Assembly (NCBI GenBank): GCA_021736385.1
Contig: JAIPFY010000019.1
Coordinates: 1-49,937 of the forward strand
Reading direction: 5' to 3'
DNA: 49,937 bases
From: Spirochaetia bacterium
GTDB taxonomy: Bacteria > Spirochaetota > Spirochaetia > CAKZLE01
The translations under genes were made by a program, and so were the position numbers. Of this stretch, positions 7,566 through 15,140 are shown piece by piece. The notes under the pieces are model-generated. The model saw nothing but the letters and a program-made list of their open reading frames with translations, was not told where the DNA came from and searched no databases. How positions within the stretch are numbered: position 1 is the stretch's first letter; the number at the start of each line of letters is the position of its first letter.

Positions 7566-8756
7566 GTGAAAAGAAGATTTGCTTTGTTACTGATACTTGT
7601 GGTCGCAGCAGGATTGCTGTTCGTCGGCTGCCAGAAAGAGGATGCTGCCGAAACAGCTGAGAAGGCTGCTTCGATCAAGATCGGGTTCATCGGACCTATG
7701 ACCGGTGATTATGCCAACTACGGTACCCTGATGTCACAGGCTGTACGACTTGCTGTAGATGAGAGAAACGCAGCTGGCGGAGTCAAGGGGATCAATGTTG
7801 AAGTCGTCGTCGAGGATTCAGAAGGGACTGTCGAGAAGGGACAGGCTGCAATCGAGAAACTTGCCAGTGTCGACAAGGTCACCGGTATGGTCGGTGCGGT
7901 CTTCTCAGGTGTCTCGATCGCTATTGCCCCGAGAGCTCAGGCAGAACAGATCGTGATGATCTCACCCTCTTCGACCCATGCCGACCTTCCGGGGATCGGT
8001 TCATATATCTTCAGGACGGTCCCGAGTGACGCTCTCCAGGCTAAAGTTGCCGGAGCTTACTTTGCAGAAGAACTCGGCATCAAACGACTTGCCGTACTCT
8101 ATGTGAAGAATGACTACAGTCAGGGTCTATATGAAGAGGTATCCAAGTCCTTCACCGCTCACGGTGGGGAGATCGTGGCTGTTGAGACTGCACTTCAGGG
8201 AGATAAGGACTTCAGGACCCAGCTTACCACGATCAAAGGTGAGAACCCTGAAGCGATCTACATCCCCAACTACGTTGCGGAGATGGCTCAGATCCTTGGA
8301 CAGGCCGCAAGCCTTGACATGGACGTGCAGTTCCTCAGTGCCGATGGCTTCTCAAACCCTGAGATCTTTGACCTTGCCGAAGATGACACCAATGGTGTCA
8401 TCTACACAGGTCCGGTCGACGTAGATGTTACCCCGGGATCAGCCGGCTTCGTTGCTGACTATGCTGCGAAATGGGGTGTAGAACCTGATTCATTCTCAAA
8501 GAACTCCTACGATGGTGCCAACATCATTATGGACGCTATTGAGAAAACTTACAGCGGTACCGGGGCTATCGATCGTGCTGCCGTACGTGATGCAGTAGCT
8601 GCGACCGAGAACTACGCCGGAGTCTCCGGAGATGTGAGCTTTGCATCGAACGGGGACCTGATCGCTGTACAGGGGATCTTCCAGGTCGTTGATCAGAAAC
8701 CCGTACAGATCGGTGTCTACACCGTTGATGGAGAGGATCTGGTCAAGCTTAAATAA
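7566..8756 (+). CDS. Branched-chain amino acid ABC transporter substrate-binding lipoprotein (LivJ/LivK type)
   Basis: Extracytoplasmic binding protein of 396 residues for a leucine/isoleucine/valine-type ABC importer. I place the start at the GTG at 7566, because GGAGG stands just upstream and the protein then opens with a classical lipoprotein signal: VKRRF, a hydrophobic stretch and the lipobox FVGC. The mature part is a Peripla_BP_6 fold, starting IKIGFIGPMTGDYANYG, with SSTHADLP and SYDGANIIMDA typical of the family. It is the first gene of the operon; hairpins separate it from the permease genes. Confidence 0.94.
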   Translation: MKRRFALLLILVVAAGLLFVGCQKEDAAETAEKAASIKIGFIGPMTGDYANYGTLMSQAVRLAVDERNAAGGVKGINVEVVVEDSEGTVEKGQAAIEKLASVDKVTGMVGAVFSGVSIAIAPRAQAEQIVMISPSSTHADLPGIGSYIFRTVPSDALQAKVAGAYFAEELGIKRLAVLYVKNDYSQGLYEEVSKSFTAHGGEIVAVETALQGDKDFRTQLTTIKGENPEAIYIPNYVAEMAQILGQAASLDMDVQFLSADGFSNPEIFDLAEDDTNGVIYTGPVDVDVTPGSAGFVADYAAKWGVEPDSFSKNSYDGANIIMDAIEKTYSGTGAIDRAAVRDAVAATENYAGVSGDVSFASNGDLIAVQGIFQVVDQKPVQIGVYTVDGEDLVKLK

Positions 8757-8782
8757 GTACGCTGCCATCCAGGGGAACGGAT

Positions 8783-8881
8783 CCCGGCACCTTCGGTACC
8801 GGGGTTCGTACCTGCGTTGTACATATGAGAGCTCTGTGCCTATAAGCCTTGATATCACATAATGGGGTATCAAGGCTTATA
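8783..8881 (+). terminator. Two hairpins between the binding-protein and permease genes
   Basis: A first hairpin (8783-8803, CCCGG...CCGGG with one mismatch) is followed by a perfect 14-bp stem (8841-8854 with 8868-8881) around a 13-nt loop. No U-run follows the second stem. The position, after the binding-protein gene and before the permeases, fits a partial terminator or 3'-end stabiliser that lets the binding protein be made in excess. Confidence 0.65.
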
Positions 8882-8965
8882 TGCATATCATGCGCGAATA
8901 ACAAAGTCTACAGAGATTACCGGCCTTCGTCCTGTACGTCGGTTGTGTTGCGAAGGAGTGATATT

Positions 8966-9886
8966 TTGGGATCGATCTCAGAATTTTTTCAGCATTTCCT
9001 CAATGGTCTTACGCTGGGCGGTATATATGCTCTTATAGCTCTTGGATACACGATGGTGTACGGGATCCTCAAGTTCATCAACTTTGCCCACGGTGAGATC
9101 CTGATGATTGGCGCCTACTCAGGTCTGTTTCTGTTCGATTATTTTCGAGGGGATCTGCCCTACGGCCCCCTGCTGATGATCGTCTTCTTCGTTGCGATGC
9201 TCATCAGTATGGTCATCAGTGCCGTACTCGGGATGAGTATCGAGAAGATCGCCTACAAGCCACTGCGAAAGGCCACACGGCTGGCACCTCTGCTCAGTGC
9301 TATCGGGGTGTCATTCATTTTGAGTAATCTGGCGGCCTTCTTCTGGGGGACGAAATCACGGAAGTTCGATTACCCCTTCGACAATACCGCCTATAAGATC
9401 GGTGATGTCGCGATCACACCCCACCAGATCCTTATCCTGGTAGTCTCCTTTCTCATGATGGTGGCGCTCAAACTCTACATCGACAGGACTCGAATGGGTA
9501 AAGCCATGCGGGCGACCAGTCTGGATCAGGATGTAGCTGCTCTGATGGGTATCAATGTCAATCAGGTGATCAGTCTCACCTTTGCCATAGGATCCGCACT
9601 GGCGGCCACCGCCGGTATCCTCATAGCCCTGGACTTCAAGGTCTACCCGACCATGGGAGCCATGGCAGGGCTCAAAGCCTTCGTGGCTGCTGTCGTGGGA
9701 GGGATCGGTAATATCACCGGTGCCATGATCGGGGGGATCCTGCTGGGACTCCTTGAGACCTTCGGTGTGGCAGTCCTGGGGATCCCGCAGGGATTGAAAG
9801 ATACCATAGCCTTTGGGGTGTTGATCCTGATACTCCTGGTAAAACCTGAAGGGCTGCTTGGAAAAGCAGAAAGGGAGAAGGTGTAG
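8966..9886 (+). CDS. livH: Branched-chain amino acid ABC permease (LivH type)
   Basis: Inner-membrane subunit of the importer, 306 residues. I place the start at TTG 8966, with AAGGAG six bases upstream; the frame further upstream runs through the hairpin region and does not look like protein. The sequence has the family opening FLNGLTLGGIYALIALGYTM followed by KFINFAHGEI, and the conserved MGINVNQVISLTFAIGSALA loop that contacts the ATPase. About eight membrane helices are visible. livM starts one base after its stop codon. Confidence 0.93.
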   Translation: MGSISEFFQHFLNGLTLGGIYALIALGYTMVYGILKFINFAHGEILMIGAYSGLFLFDYFRGDLPYGPLLMIVFFVAMLISMVISAVLGMSIEKIAYKPLRKATRLAPLLSAIGVSFILSNLAAFFWGTKSRKFDYPFDNTAYKIGDVAITPHQILILVVSFLMMVALKLYIDRTRMGKAMRATSLDQDVAALMGINVNQVISLTFAIGSALAATAGILIALDFKVYPTMGAMAGLKAFVAAVVGGIGNITGAMIGGILLGLLETFGVAVLGIPQGLKDTIAFGVLILILLVKPEGLLGKAEREKV

Positions 9887-9887
9887 T

Positions 9888-10847
9888 ATGCTGAGTTTTC
9901 TATTACTGATACTGATCTATACCGGACTCTACGCGATACTTGCGCTGGGTCAGAACATCATAACAGGAGTCACCGGCATGCTTTCGCTCTGTCAGGCCGG
10001 TTTCTTCGCTATCGGCGCCTATGTGACGGCGATCCTGACGGTCTCCTACGGGGTGAGCTTCTGGCTCACGATCCCCCTTGCCGGTCTCTTCGCGGCTGCC
10101 GCCGGGGCATTGGTCGGACTTCCGACCCTGCGGCTCAAGGGTGACTATCTTGCCATAGCCACACTGGGTTTCGGAGAGATCATCAGGAATGTGATTCTCA
10201 ACTGGGATTCACTGACCCGCGGCCCCATGGGGATCAATGGGATCCCCATGCCGACGATCTTCGGCATGACCATCAATCCCTATAAGAAATGGGGGTTCCT
10301 CCTGCTGGTCTGGGTCTTCGTGACGATCTTCTACCTGCTGCTCAAACGGCTCACCCGTTCCCGCATGGGCAGGGCACTCGAGGCTATCAAGGAGGATGAG
10401 ATCGCAGCATATGCCATGGGCATCAACACGACCCGGTACAAGGTGTGGGCATTCATGGTCGGAGCCTTCGTTGCAGGCTGTGCAGGGTCCCTGCAGGCAG
10501 CCTTCACCCTTTCGGTCACCCCGAACACCTATACCTTCATGGTCTCGGTCATGGTCCTGTGCATGGTGGTCCTCGGAGGGATGGGGAACCACATCGCAGT
10601 GATCTTCGGTGCCCTGATCATACAGCTTGCTGCGGAGTTTCCCAGGCTGCTGGGTATCTCGAGTACGGTCCCCCCGCAGTTCAAGCAGATCGTCTTCGGC
10701 CTGATCCTGGTCTTGATGATGATCTATCGACCGCAGGGGATACTGGGACGCAAGCGGGTCAACTATGATCAGCTTACCGGGACACTCGAGCAGGAATCTC
10801 TGCTCTTGCGAGTGCGACGTATCATCAGAATAGGGGTGAAGAGATGA
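9888..10847 (+). CDS. livM: Branched-chain amino acid ABC permease (LivM type)
   Basis: Second inner-membrane subunit, 319 residues. The ATG at 9888 has GAAGG-rich sequence upstream and follows the livH stop directly. Family motifs include ALGQNIITGVTGMLSLCQAGF near the start, LKGDYLAIATLGFGEIIR and GRALEAIKEDEIAAYAMGIN, the ATPase-contacting segment. The C-terminus ends in a basic tail. It overlaps livG by four bases. Confidence 0.93.
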   Translation: MLSFLLLILIYTGLYAILALGQNIITGVTGMLSLCQAGFFAIGAYVTAILTVSYGVSFWLTIPLAGLFAAAAGALVGLPTLRLKGDYLAIATLGFGEIIRNVILNWDSLTRGPMGINGIPMPTIFGMTINPYKKWGFLLLVWVFVTIFYLLLKRLTRSRMGRALEAIKEDEIAAYAMGINTTRYKVWAFMVGAFVAGCAGSLQAAFTLSVTPNTYTFMVSVMVLCMVVLGGMGNHIAVIFGALIIQLAAEFPRLLGISSTVPPQFKQIVFGLILVLMMIYRPQGILGRKRVNYDQLTGTLEQESLLLRVRRIIRIGVKR

Positions 10848-11620
10848 GCCTGTTATATACCACACAGCTGACTCGTGCCTTCGGCGGGGTCATCGCTGTA
10901 TCAGATGTAGATTTTGCCGTTGAGAAGCATTCGATCACCGGTCTGATCGGACCGAACGGTGCCGGGAAGACCACGCTGTTCAACAACATAACCGGTATGG
11001 ATGTACCTACCTCAGGGAAGGTATTCTTCAAGGATGAGGAGATCACCGGGATGCCTGCCCACAGCATAAGCAGGCTGGGTATCGCCAGAACGTTTCAGAA
11101 TATCAGACTGTTCAAGGAGATGTCGGTACTGGAGAATGTCATGATCGGTCGACACTTCAAGACGGGGAAGTCCATGACCTCCGGGAGACTGCTCAATGCC
11201 GTGCGCAGCTATATCAGCATGAAGGGTGAGGAGAAGGCCATCTATGACACTTCAAGAGAGTGGCTTGAATTCTTCAATCTGGACAAGTTCCGCAATGAGA
11301 GTGCCCGGAATCTGCCGTACGGAAGCCAGCGTGAGCTGGAGATCGCACGGGCTATGGCTACAGAACCGGAACTGCTGTTCCTCGATGAACCGGCAGCCGG
11401 TATGAACCCTCAGGAGACCGATCGACTCATGGCGACGATCAGACGCATCAGGGAGCAGGGCGTGACCGTCCTGCTGATCGAGCATGATATGAAACTGGTC
11501 ATGAATATCTGTGAACAGATCACGGTACTGAACTACGGGAAGAAGATCGCTTCCGGGAATCCTCTGGAGATCCGGGAGAACCCGCTGGTCATCGAAGCCT
11601 ATTTGGGGAAAGAAGAATGA
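10844..11620 (+). CDS. livG: Branched-chain amino acid ABC ATPase (LivG type)
   Basis: ATP-hydrolysing subunit of 258 residues. It has the Walker A GPNGAGKTT, the Q-loop segment ARTFQNIRLF, a signature in the form LPYGSQRELEIARAM, Walker B LLFLDEPAAGMN and the switch histidine in LLIEHDM. The signature is the usual LivG variant. It overlaps livM and livF by four bases each, so the genes are translationally coupled. Confidence 0.95.
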   Translation: MSLLYTTQLTRAFGGVIAVSDVDFAVEKHSITGLIGPNGAGKTTLFNNITGMDVPTSGKVFFKDEEITGMPAHSISRLGIARTFQNIRLFKEMSVLENVMIGRHFKTGKSMTSGRLLNAVRSYISMKGEEKAIYDTSREWLEFFNLDKFRNESARNLPYGSQRELEIARAMATEPELLFLDEPAAGMNPQETDRLMATIRRIREQGVTVLLIEHDMKLVMNICEQITVLNYGKKIASGNPLEIRENPLVIEAYLGKEE

Positions 11621-12384
11621 GTGAATTATTGAGAATAGATGATATAGCAGTGAAGTACGGGAATATACAGGCACTCCACGGGGTGAGTATGAAAGTCGAC
11701 GAGGGAGCTGTCGTGAGTCTTATCGGCGCCAACGGAGCGGGAAAGTCGACACTGCTCAAAGCCATCGTGGGGCTCGAACCTCTGGTAAGCGGTTCGATCC
11801 AGTTCCAGGACTCCCTGATCGCTGTGGCAGCACGTGATACCACACAGCATTTCCGATTCAGAAAGAACCATGATATACTGACAACGGACAAGATCGCTGA
11901 ACAGGGCATAGCCCTGGTACCCGAAGGCCGAAGGGTCTTTGCAGACATGACGGTGGAAGAGAATCTTGATATGGGAGCATTCATGGTACGGGATGATAAG
12001 CTCACGGCTCGAAAGAAAGAAGAGATGTATGAGTTCTTCCCGATCCTCAAGAGCCGCAGGAAGCAGAAGACCCGATCCCTCTCCGGTGGGGAACAGCAGA
12101 TGATGGCCATCGCGAGAGCCCTGATGAGCTCTCCGAGACTGCTGCTGCTCGATGAACCAGGCCTCGGTCTGGCACCGCTGATCATTCAGGACATCTTCCA
12201 GAAGATCGCCCTGATCAATCAGGAGGATAATGTCACGGTCTTTCTTGTCGAACAGAATGCGAAGATCGCCCTTCGGGCCTCTACGCATGGATATGTCATG
12301 GAGAACGGCAGGATCGTGCTCTCAGGACCGAGCGAGATGCTTCTTGAGGATCCGAAGGTGCGGGCAGCGTATCTTGGTGAGTAG
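11617..12384 (+). CDS. livF: Branched-chain amino acid ABC ATPase (LivF type)
   Basis: Second ATPase subunit, 255 residues, with Walker A GANGAGKST, VPEGRRVFADMTVEENL, signature LSGGEQQMMAIARAL, Walker B LLLLDEPGLGLAP and the switch histidine replaced in place by the usual LivF form FLVEQNA. Between the first beta-strands and the VPEGR region it carries about 15-20 more residues than the usual short loop (around residues 67-95), which is a mild oddity. Confidence 0.94.
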   Translation: MSELLRIDDIAVKYGNIQALHGVSMKVDEGAVVSLIGANGAGKSTLLKAIVGLEPLVSGSIQFQDSLIAVAARDTTQHFRFRKNHDILTTDKIAEQGIALVPEGRRVFADMTVEENLDMGAFMVRDDKLTARKKEEMYEFFPILKSRRKQKTRSLSGGEQQMMAIARALMSSPRLLLLDEPGLGLAPLIIQDIFQKIALINQEDNVTVFLVEQNAKIALRASTHGYVMENGRIVLSGPSEMLLEDPKVRAAYLGE

Positions 12385-12449
12385 GAGCAGGTTTCGTGCA
12401 CAGCCGGGTAGACAGCGGCTGAACCACTATTGATCTATGGAGGTCAACT

Positions 12450-13094
12450 ATGATCGTTGGACACAGAATGACACAGAATCCTGTGACGATACGGCAGGAT
12501 GTGCCGGTTGCAGAAGCACAGCGGATCATGCGGCAGGAGAAGATACACAGACTCCCGGTGCTCGATAAGGATAAGAACCTTGTGGGGATCGTCACGGAGA
12601 AGGATCTCCTCTACGCTTCCCCGTCGCCGGCAAGCACCCTTGATGTCTATGAGCTGAACTATCTGCTCTCGAAGCTCACCGTCAAGAAGGTGATGTCCAC
12701 ACCGGTGATCTCCATACCCCCGGACACCGTGATCGAAGAGGCTGCACGAGTGATGGCCGACAATGACATCGGAGGGCTCTCTGTGGTCGAACAGGGAAAG
12801 CTGGTAGGTATCATCACCGAATCAGATATCTTCAAGATCTTCATCGAACTCTTCGGTGCAAGAGAGCGGGGTGTCAGGATCAGTATGCTCGTACCTGTAG
12901 AACCCGGCGAACTGGCAAAGCTTGCCGGTTCGATCTATGAGAACGGCGGTGATATCATCTCCTTCGGGACATTCCTGGGTACCAGCCCGACAAACGCACT
13001 GTGTGCCATGAAGGTCACAGGCATATCGAAAGAAGAAACCATACGGATCCTGACCCCGCTCGTACAGGAGTTCAAGGATGTGCGAGAGGTCTGA
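12450..13094 (+). CDS. CBS-pair plus ACT domain protein (AcuB-like)
   Basis: Predicted cytoplasmic sensor of 214 residues. Two CBS motifs fill residues 1-135, each with the typical opening (MTQNPVTI and MSTPVISI) and a closing GIVTEKDLL or GIITESDIF. The C-terminal part (about 140-214) has the predicted alpha/beta pattern of an ACT domain, a common amino acid binding module. GGAGG lies close upstream of the ATG. It follows livF by 65 bases with no terminator, so it may sense an amino acid and adenosine nucleotides for the transporter operon. AcuB is the nearest named relative; the ligand is unknown. Confidence 0.82.
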   Translation: MIVGHRMTQNPVTIRQDVPVAEAQRIMRQEKIHRLPVLDKDKNLVGIVTEKDLLYASPSPASTLDVYELNYLLSKLTVKKVMSTPVISIPPDTVIEEAARVMADNDIGGLSVVEQGKLVGIITESDIFKIFIELFGARERGVRISMLVPVEPGELAKLAGSIYENGGDIISFGTFLGTSPTNALCAMKVTGISKEETIRILTPLVQEFKDVREV

Positions 13095-13096
13095 TC

Positions 13097-13492
13097 ATGG
13101 ATTTTGGTGATATACTGACACAATGGGAAACTGACCGACAGTCAGAAGGAGCGGCCTGTGACGAGGGCCGCTCTTCGTATGAACAGCAGCAGGGCTTCCG
13201 GCCGACGGCGAAGCAGCTGAAGAAGATGCGTCCCCAGCGGACTCTGGACCTGCATGGCTGCACGGTCGCGGAGGCGCAGGAACTTGTCCCTGATTTTCTC
13301 CGGGCGGCCTCGAAAGACCGTCTGTCCAAAGTACTGATCATCCACGGGAAGGGCTACCACTCCAAAGAGGGCCGTGCGGTCCTTCCTGAAGCCGTCCATG
13401 CCTGTCTTGACCGTTCACCCCATGCCGGGGCACGGGGTGTCCCGGAACGGGCGCTCGGTGGGACCGGTGCAGTCTGGGTAGCGGTAAAATAA
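13097..13492 (+). CDS. Smr-domain protein
   Basis: Standalone small MutS-related (Smr) protein of 131 residues, a family of nucleic acid endonucleases or ribosome-collision factors. The domain occupies the C-terminal 85 residues, with LDLHGCT, IIHGKGYHSKEG and GGTGAVWV, the three conserved blocks. The N-terminal 45 residues are polar and probably flexible. The ATG at 13097 lies two bases after the stop of the CBS-ACT gene. A hairpin (13500-13514) follows. Confidence 0.88.
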   Translation: MDFGDILTQWETDRQSEGAACDEGRSSYEQQQGFRPTAKQLKKMRPQRTLDLHGCTVAEAQELVPDFLRAASKDRLSKVLIIHGKGYHSKEGRAVLPEAVHACLDRSPHAGARGVPERALGGTGAVWVAVK

Positions 13493-13499
13493 TAATAGA

Positions 13500-13514
13500 C
13501 CCGTATGGTACGGG
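13500..13514. terminator. Small hairpin between convergent genes
   Basis: CCCGTA and TACGGG pair perfectly around TGG. It lies eight bases after the Smr gene stop and before the end of infA on the other strand. There is no U-run, so terminator function is uncertain. Confidence 0.35.
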
Positions 13515-13560
13515 CCTATCATATAAGCACATGAACTCTATATATGGTACGTGAAGTCGT

Positions 13561-13779
13561 CTATCGTTCTCTATAGATGATTCTGCCTCGAGTGAGATCG
13601 TATGGTGACAGTGCGACACGCACCTTGTCACCGGGAACTATTCGGATATAGTGTTTTCGCATCTTTCCTGACAGATGAGCAAGAATCAGATGTCCGTTCT
13701 GCAGTTCCACTCTGAACATGGTGTTCGGTAATGATTCTTTTACGATCCCTTCGACTTCAATAGCTTCTTCTTTAGCCAC
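13561..13779 (-). CDS. infA: Translation initiation factor IF-1
   Basis: Protein of 72 residues, the normal length for IF-1, which binds the A site of the 30S subunit during initiation. It is a single OB fold, with [36 protein letters not shown] and the closing [21 protein letters not shown] stands close upstream and a strong promoter lies at 13837-13865. It is transcribed alone, divergent from the DksA-like gene. Confidence 0.97.
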   Translation of the reverse strand: MAKEEAIEVEGIVKESLPNTMFRVELQNGHLILAHLSGKMRKHYIRIVPGDKVRVALSPYDLTRGRIIYRER

Positions 13780-13836
13780 ATTTCCTCCTGTTATCTATGA
13801 TCATATACGAGATACGATCATACTCAGACACTGCAA

Positions 13837-13865
13837 ATAGTATGGTATGTGTATGCTTTTGTCAA
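13837..13865 (-). promoter_or_regulatory. Promoter of infA
   Basis: On the minus strand TTGACA (13860-13865), a 17-base spacer, and TACTAT (13837-13842). This is one of the best consensus promoters in the window, as expected for a translation factor. Confidence 0.75.
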
Positions 13866-13943
13866 CCTCGCAAGATGCATAGGTATCAGCGTGTATCTTT
13901 TGGAAAAATACAAATTATAATGTGTGCAGAGGCCTGTGAGCCG

Positions 13944-13970
13944 TTGACAATGGCTTTGAAAAGGTATACA
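13944..13970 (+). promoter_or_regulatory. Probable promoter of the DksA-like gene
   Basis: TTGACA (13944-13949) is followed after only 15 bases by TATACA (13965-13970). The short spacer makes the exact -10 element uncertain. Confidence 0.45.
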
Positions 13971-14008
13971 AGATTGCATCATGTATTTTGATGTAGAGGA
14001 GGATTCCC

Positions 14009-14377
14009 GTGGATACACAGTTCATAGCAGAGATGGAACAAGTGATCCTTGCTGAACGAGATGAGATCATCAAGAAATTCATCTCAGAAAGTGAAGATTT
14101 CAGAAGGATCATGAACGGGATGGATTCGAAGGATTTTGGTGATATCGCAGCAGACGATGTGGCTACCAAGAAGATGGAAGCGATAAACCGCCATGATTCA
14201 AACAGGTTAAAGCAGATAGACGGAGCACTCAGTCGAATCCATAGCAACAGATATGGTCGCTGCCTGCACTGCGGGGCTCGCATACCGGAAGACAGATTAC
14301 GGGCTATCCCGTATGCTGTCTACTGTATCGAGTGCAAGAACGCAGATGAGAAGGCCAAGCGAATGGCACGTGCGTAA
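14009..14377 (+). CDS. TraR/DksA-family zinc-finger protein
   Basis: Protein of 122 residues that probably binds RNA polymerase in the secondary channel. An N-terminal helical hairpin is followed by the C4 zinc finger, CLHCGARIPEDRLRAIPYAVYCIEC, spanning about residues 88-112 with the GxRIPxxRLxAxP signature of the family. It is shorter than E. coli DksA (151 residues). The start is GTG at 14009, with GGAGG seven bases upstream. Whether it responds to ppGpp cannot be seen. A strong terminator follows. Confidence 0.88.
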   Translation: MDTQFIAEMEQVILAERDEIIKKFISESEDFRRIMNGMDSKDFGDIAADDVATKKMEAINRHDSNRLKQIDGALSRIHSNRYGRCLHCGARIPEDRLRAIPYAVYCIECKNADEKAKRMARA

Positions 14378-14400
14378 GACATACAGCGTTCACTGAACAT

Positions 14401-14449
14401 ACAGCAGGCTGCCAGTCCTTTCGGGGATCGGCAGCCTGCTGTAGTTTTA
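14401..14449 (+). terminator. Intrinsic terminator of the DksA-like gene
   Basis: A perfect 13-bp stem (14401-14413 with 14430-14442) and a 16-nt loop are followed by AGTTTTATCT. It lies 24 bases after the stop codon. Confidence 0.8.
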
Positions 14450-14480
14450 TCTGCTCCTGAGGTCAGCAGCTCTGTGCAGC

Positions 14481-15140
14481 CTATGTCAGGAACGGATTGT
14501 GGCTTCTCTCGAAGCCTATCGTCGTAGGCCGTCCGTGTCCGGGATACACCGCTGTCTGATCAGGTACGGCTGCCAGGAGCTCTCTGACGGATCTCAGCAG
14601 CTGCTGATGACTGCCTCCCGGGAAGTCGGTACGCCCGACTGAGCCATAGAAGAGCGTATCGCCAGAGAACAGCACCTGATCCTCCTTTCGGTAAAGACAG
14701 ATCGAACCGGGGGTATGCCCGGGGGTGTGAAAGACGGTGAGTCCGCACATCTCAATCAGCTCACCATGCCGAAGGGGTCGTGTTACCTCAGGCAGGCGGG
14801 AGATCTGCCGGGCAGCAGCCTCTGCCATCTGCGGTACCAGAGACTTCAGGTCCTGCAGCTGGTGAGCGATCCCGCTCTCTCCCATGAAGGGACACTCATT
14901 TTCGTGCACATAGATCTCGATCGGGCCGTAATAGGCGGCAAGATCACCGGCAGCCAGGATATGATCGAAGTGGGTATGGGTCAGGATGATCCCTGAGACC
15001 TCCATCCCGCTCTCGTTCACCGCTGCGATGATACGCTCGGATTCATCGGCGGGATCGATGATGAACAGGTGCTGTCCATCGGTACTCACCAGATAGCAGT
15101 TCGTCTGCAGCATGCCCAGCGGCAGCGTGACCAAGAACAT
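14481..15140 (-). CDS. MBL-fold metallohydrolase (glyoxalase II-like)
   Basis: Soluble hydrolase of 219 residues with the metallo-beta-lactamase fold. The metal site is visible: THTHFDHILAAGD near residue 53, HTPGHTPGS near 138, and a final HGRPTTIG region near 200. It resembles the small glyoxalase II-like thioester hydrolases; the substrate is unknown. It begins immediately after the stop codon of the helicase-like gene, with no gap, so the two form an operon. Confidence 0.88.
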   Translation of the reverse strand: MFLVTLPLGMLQTNCYLVSTDGQHLFIIDPADESERIIAAVNESGMEVSGIILTHTHFDHILAAGDLAAYYGPIEIYVHENECPFMGESGIAHQLQDLKSLVPQMAEAAARQISRLPEVTRPLRHGELIEMCGLTVFHTPGHTPGSICLYRKEDQVLFSGDTLFYGSVGRTDFPGGSHQQLLRSVRELLAAVPDQTAVYPGHGRPTTIGFERSHNPFLT

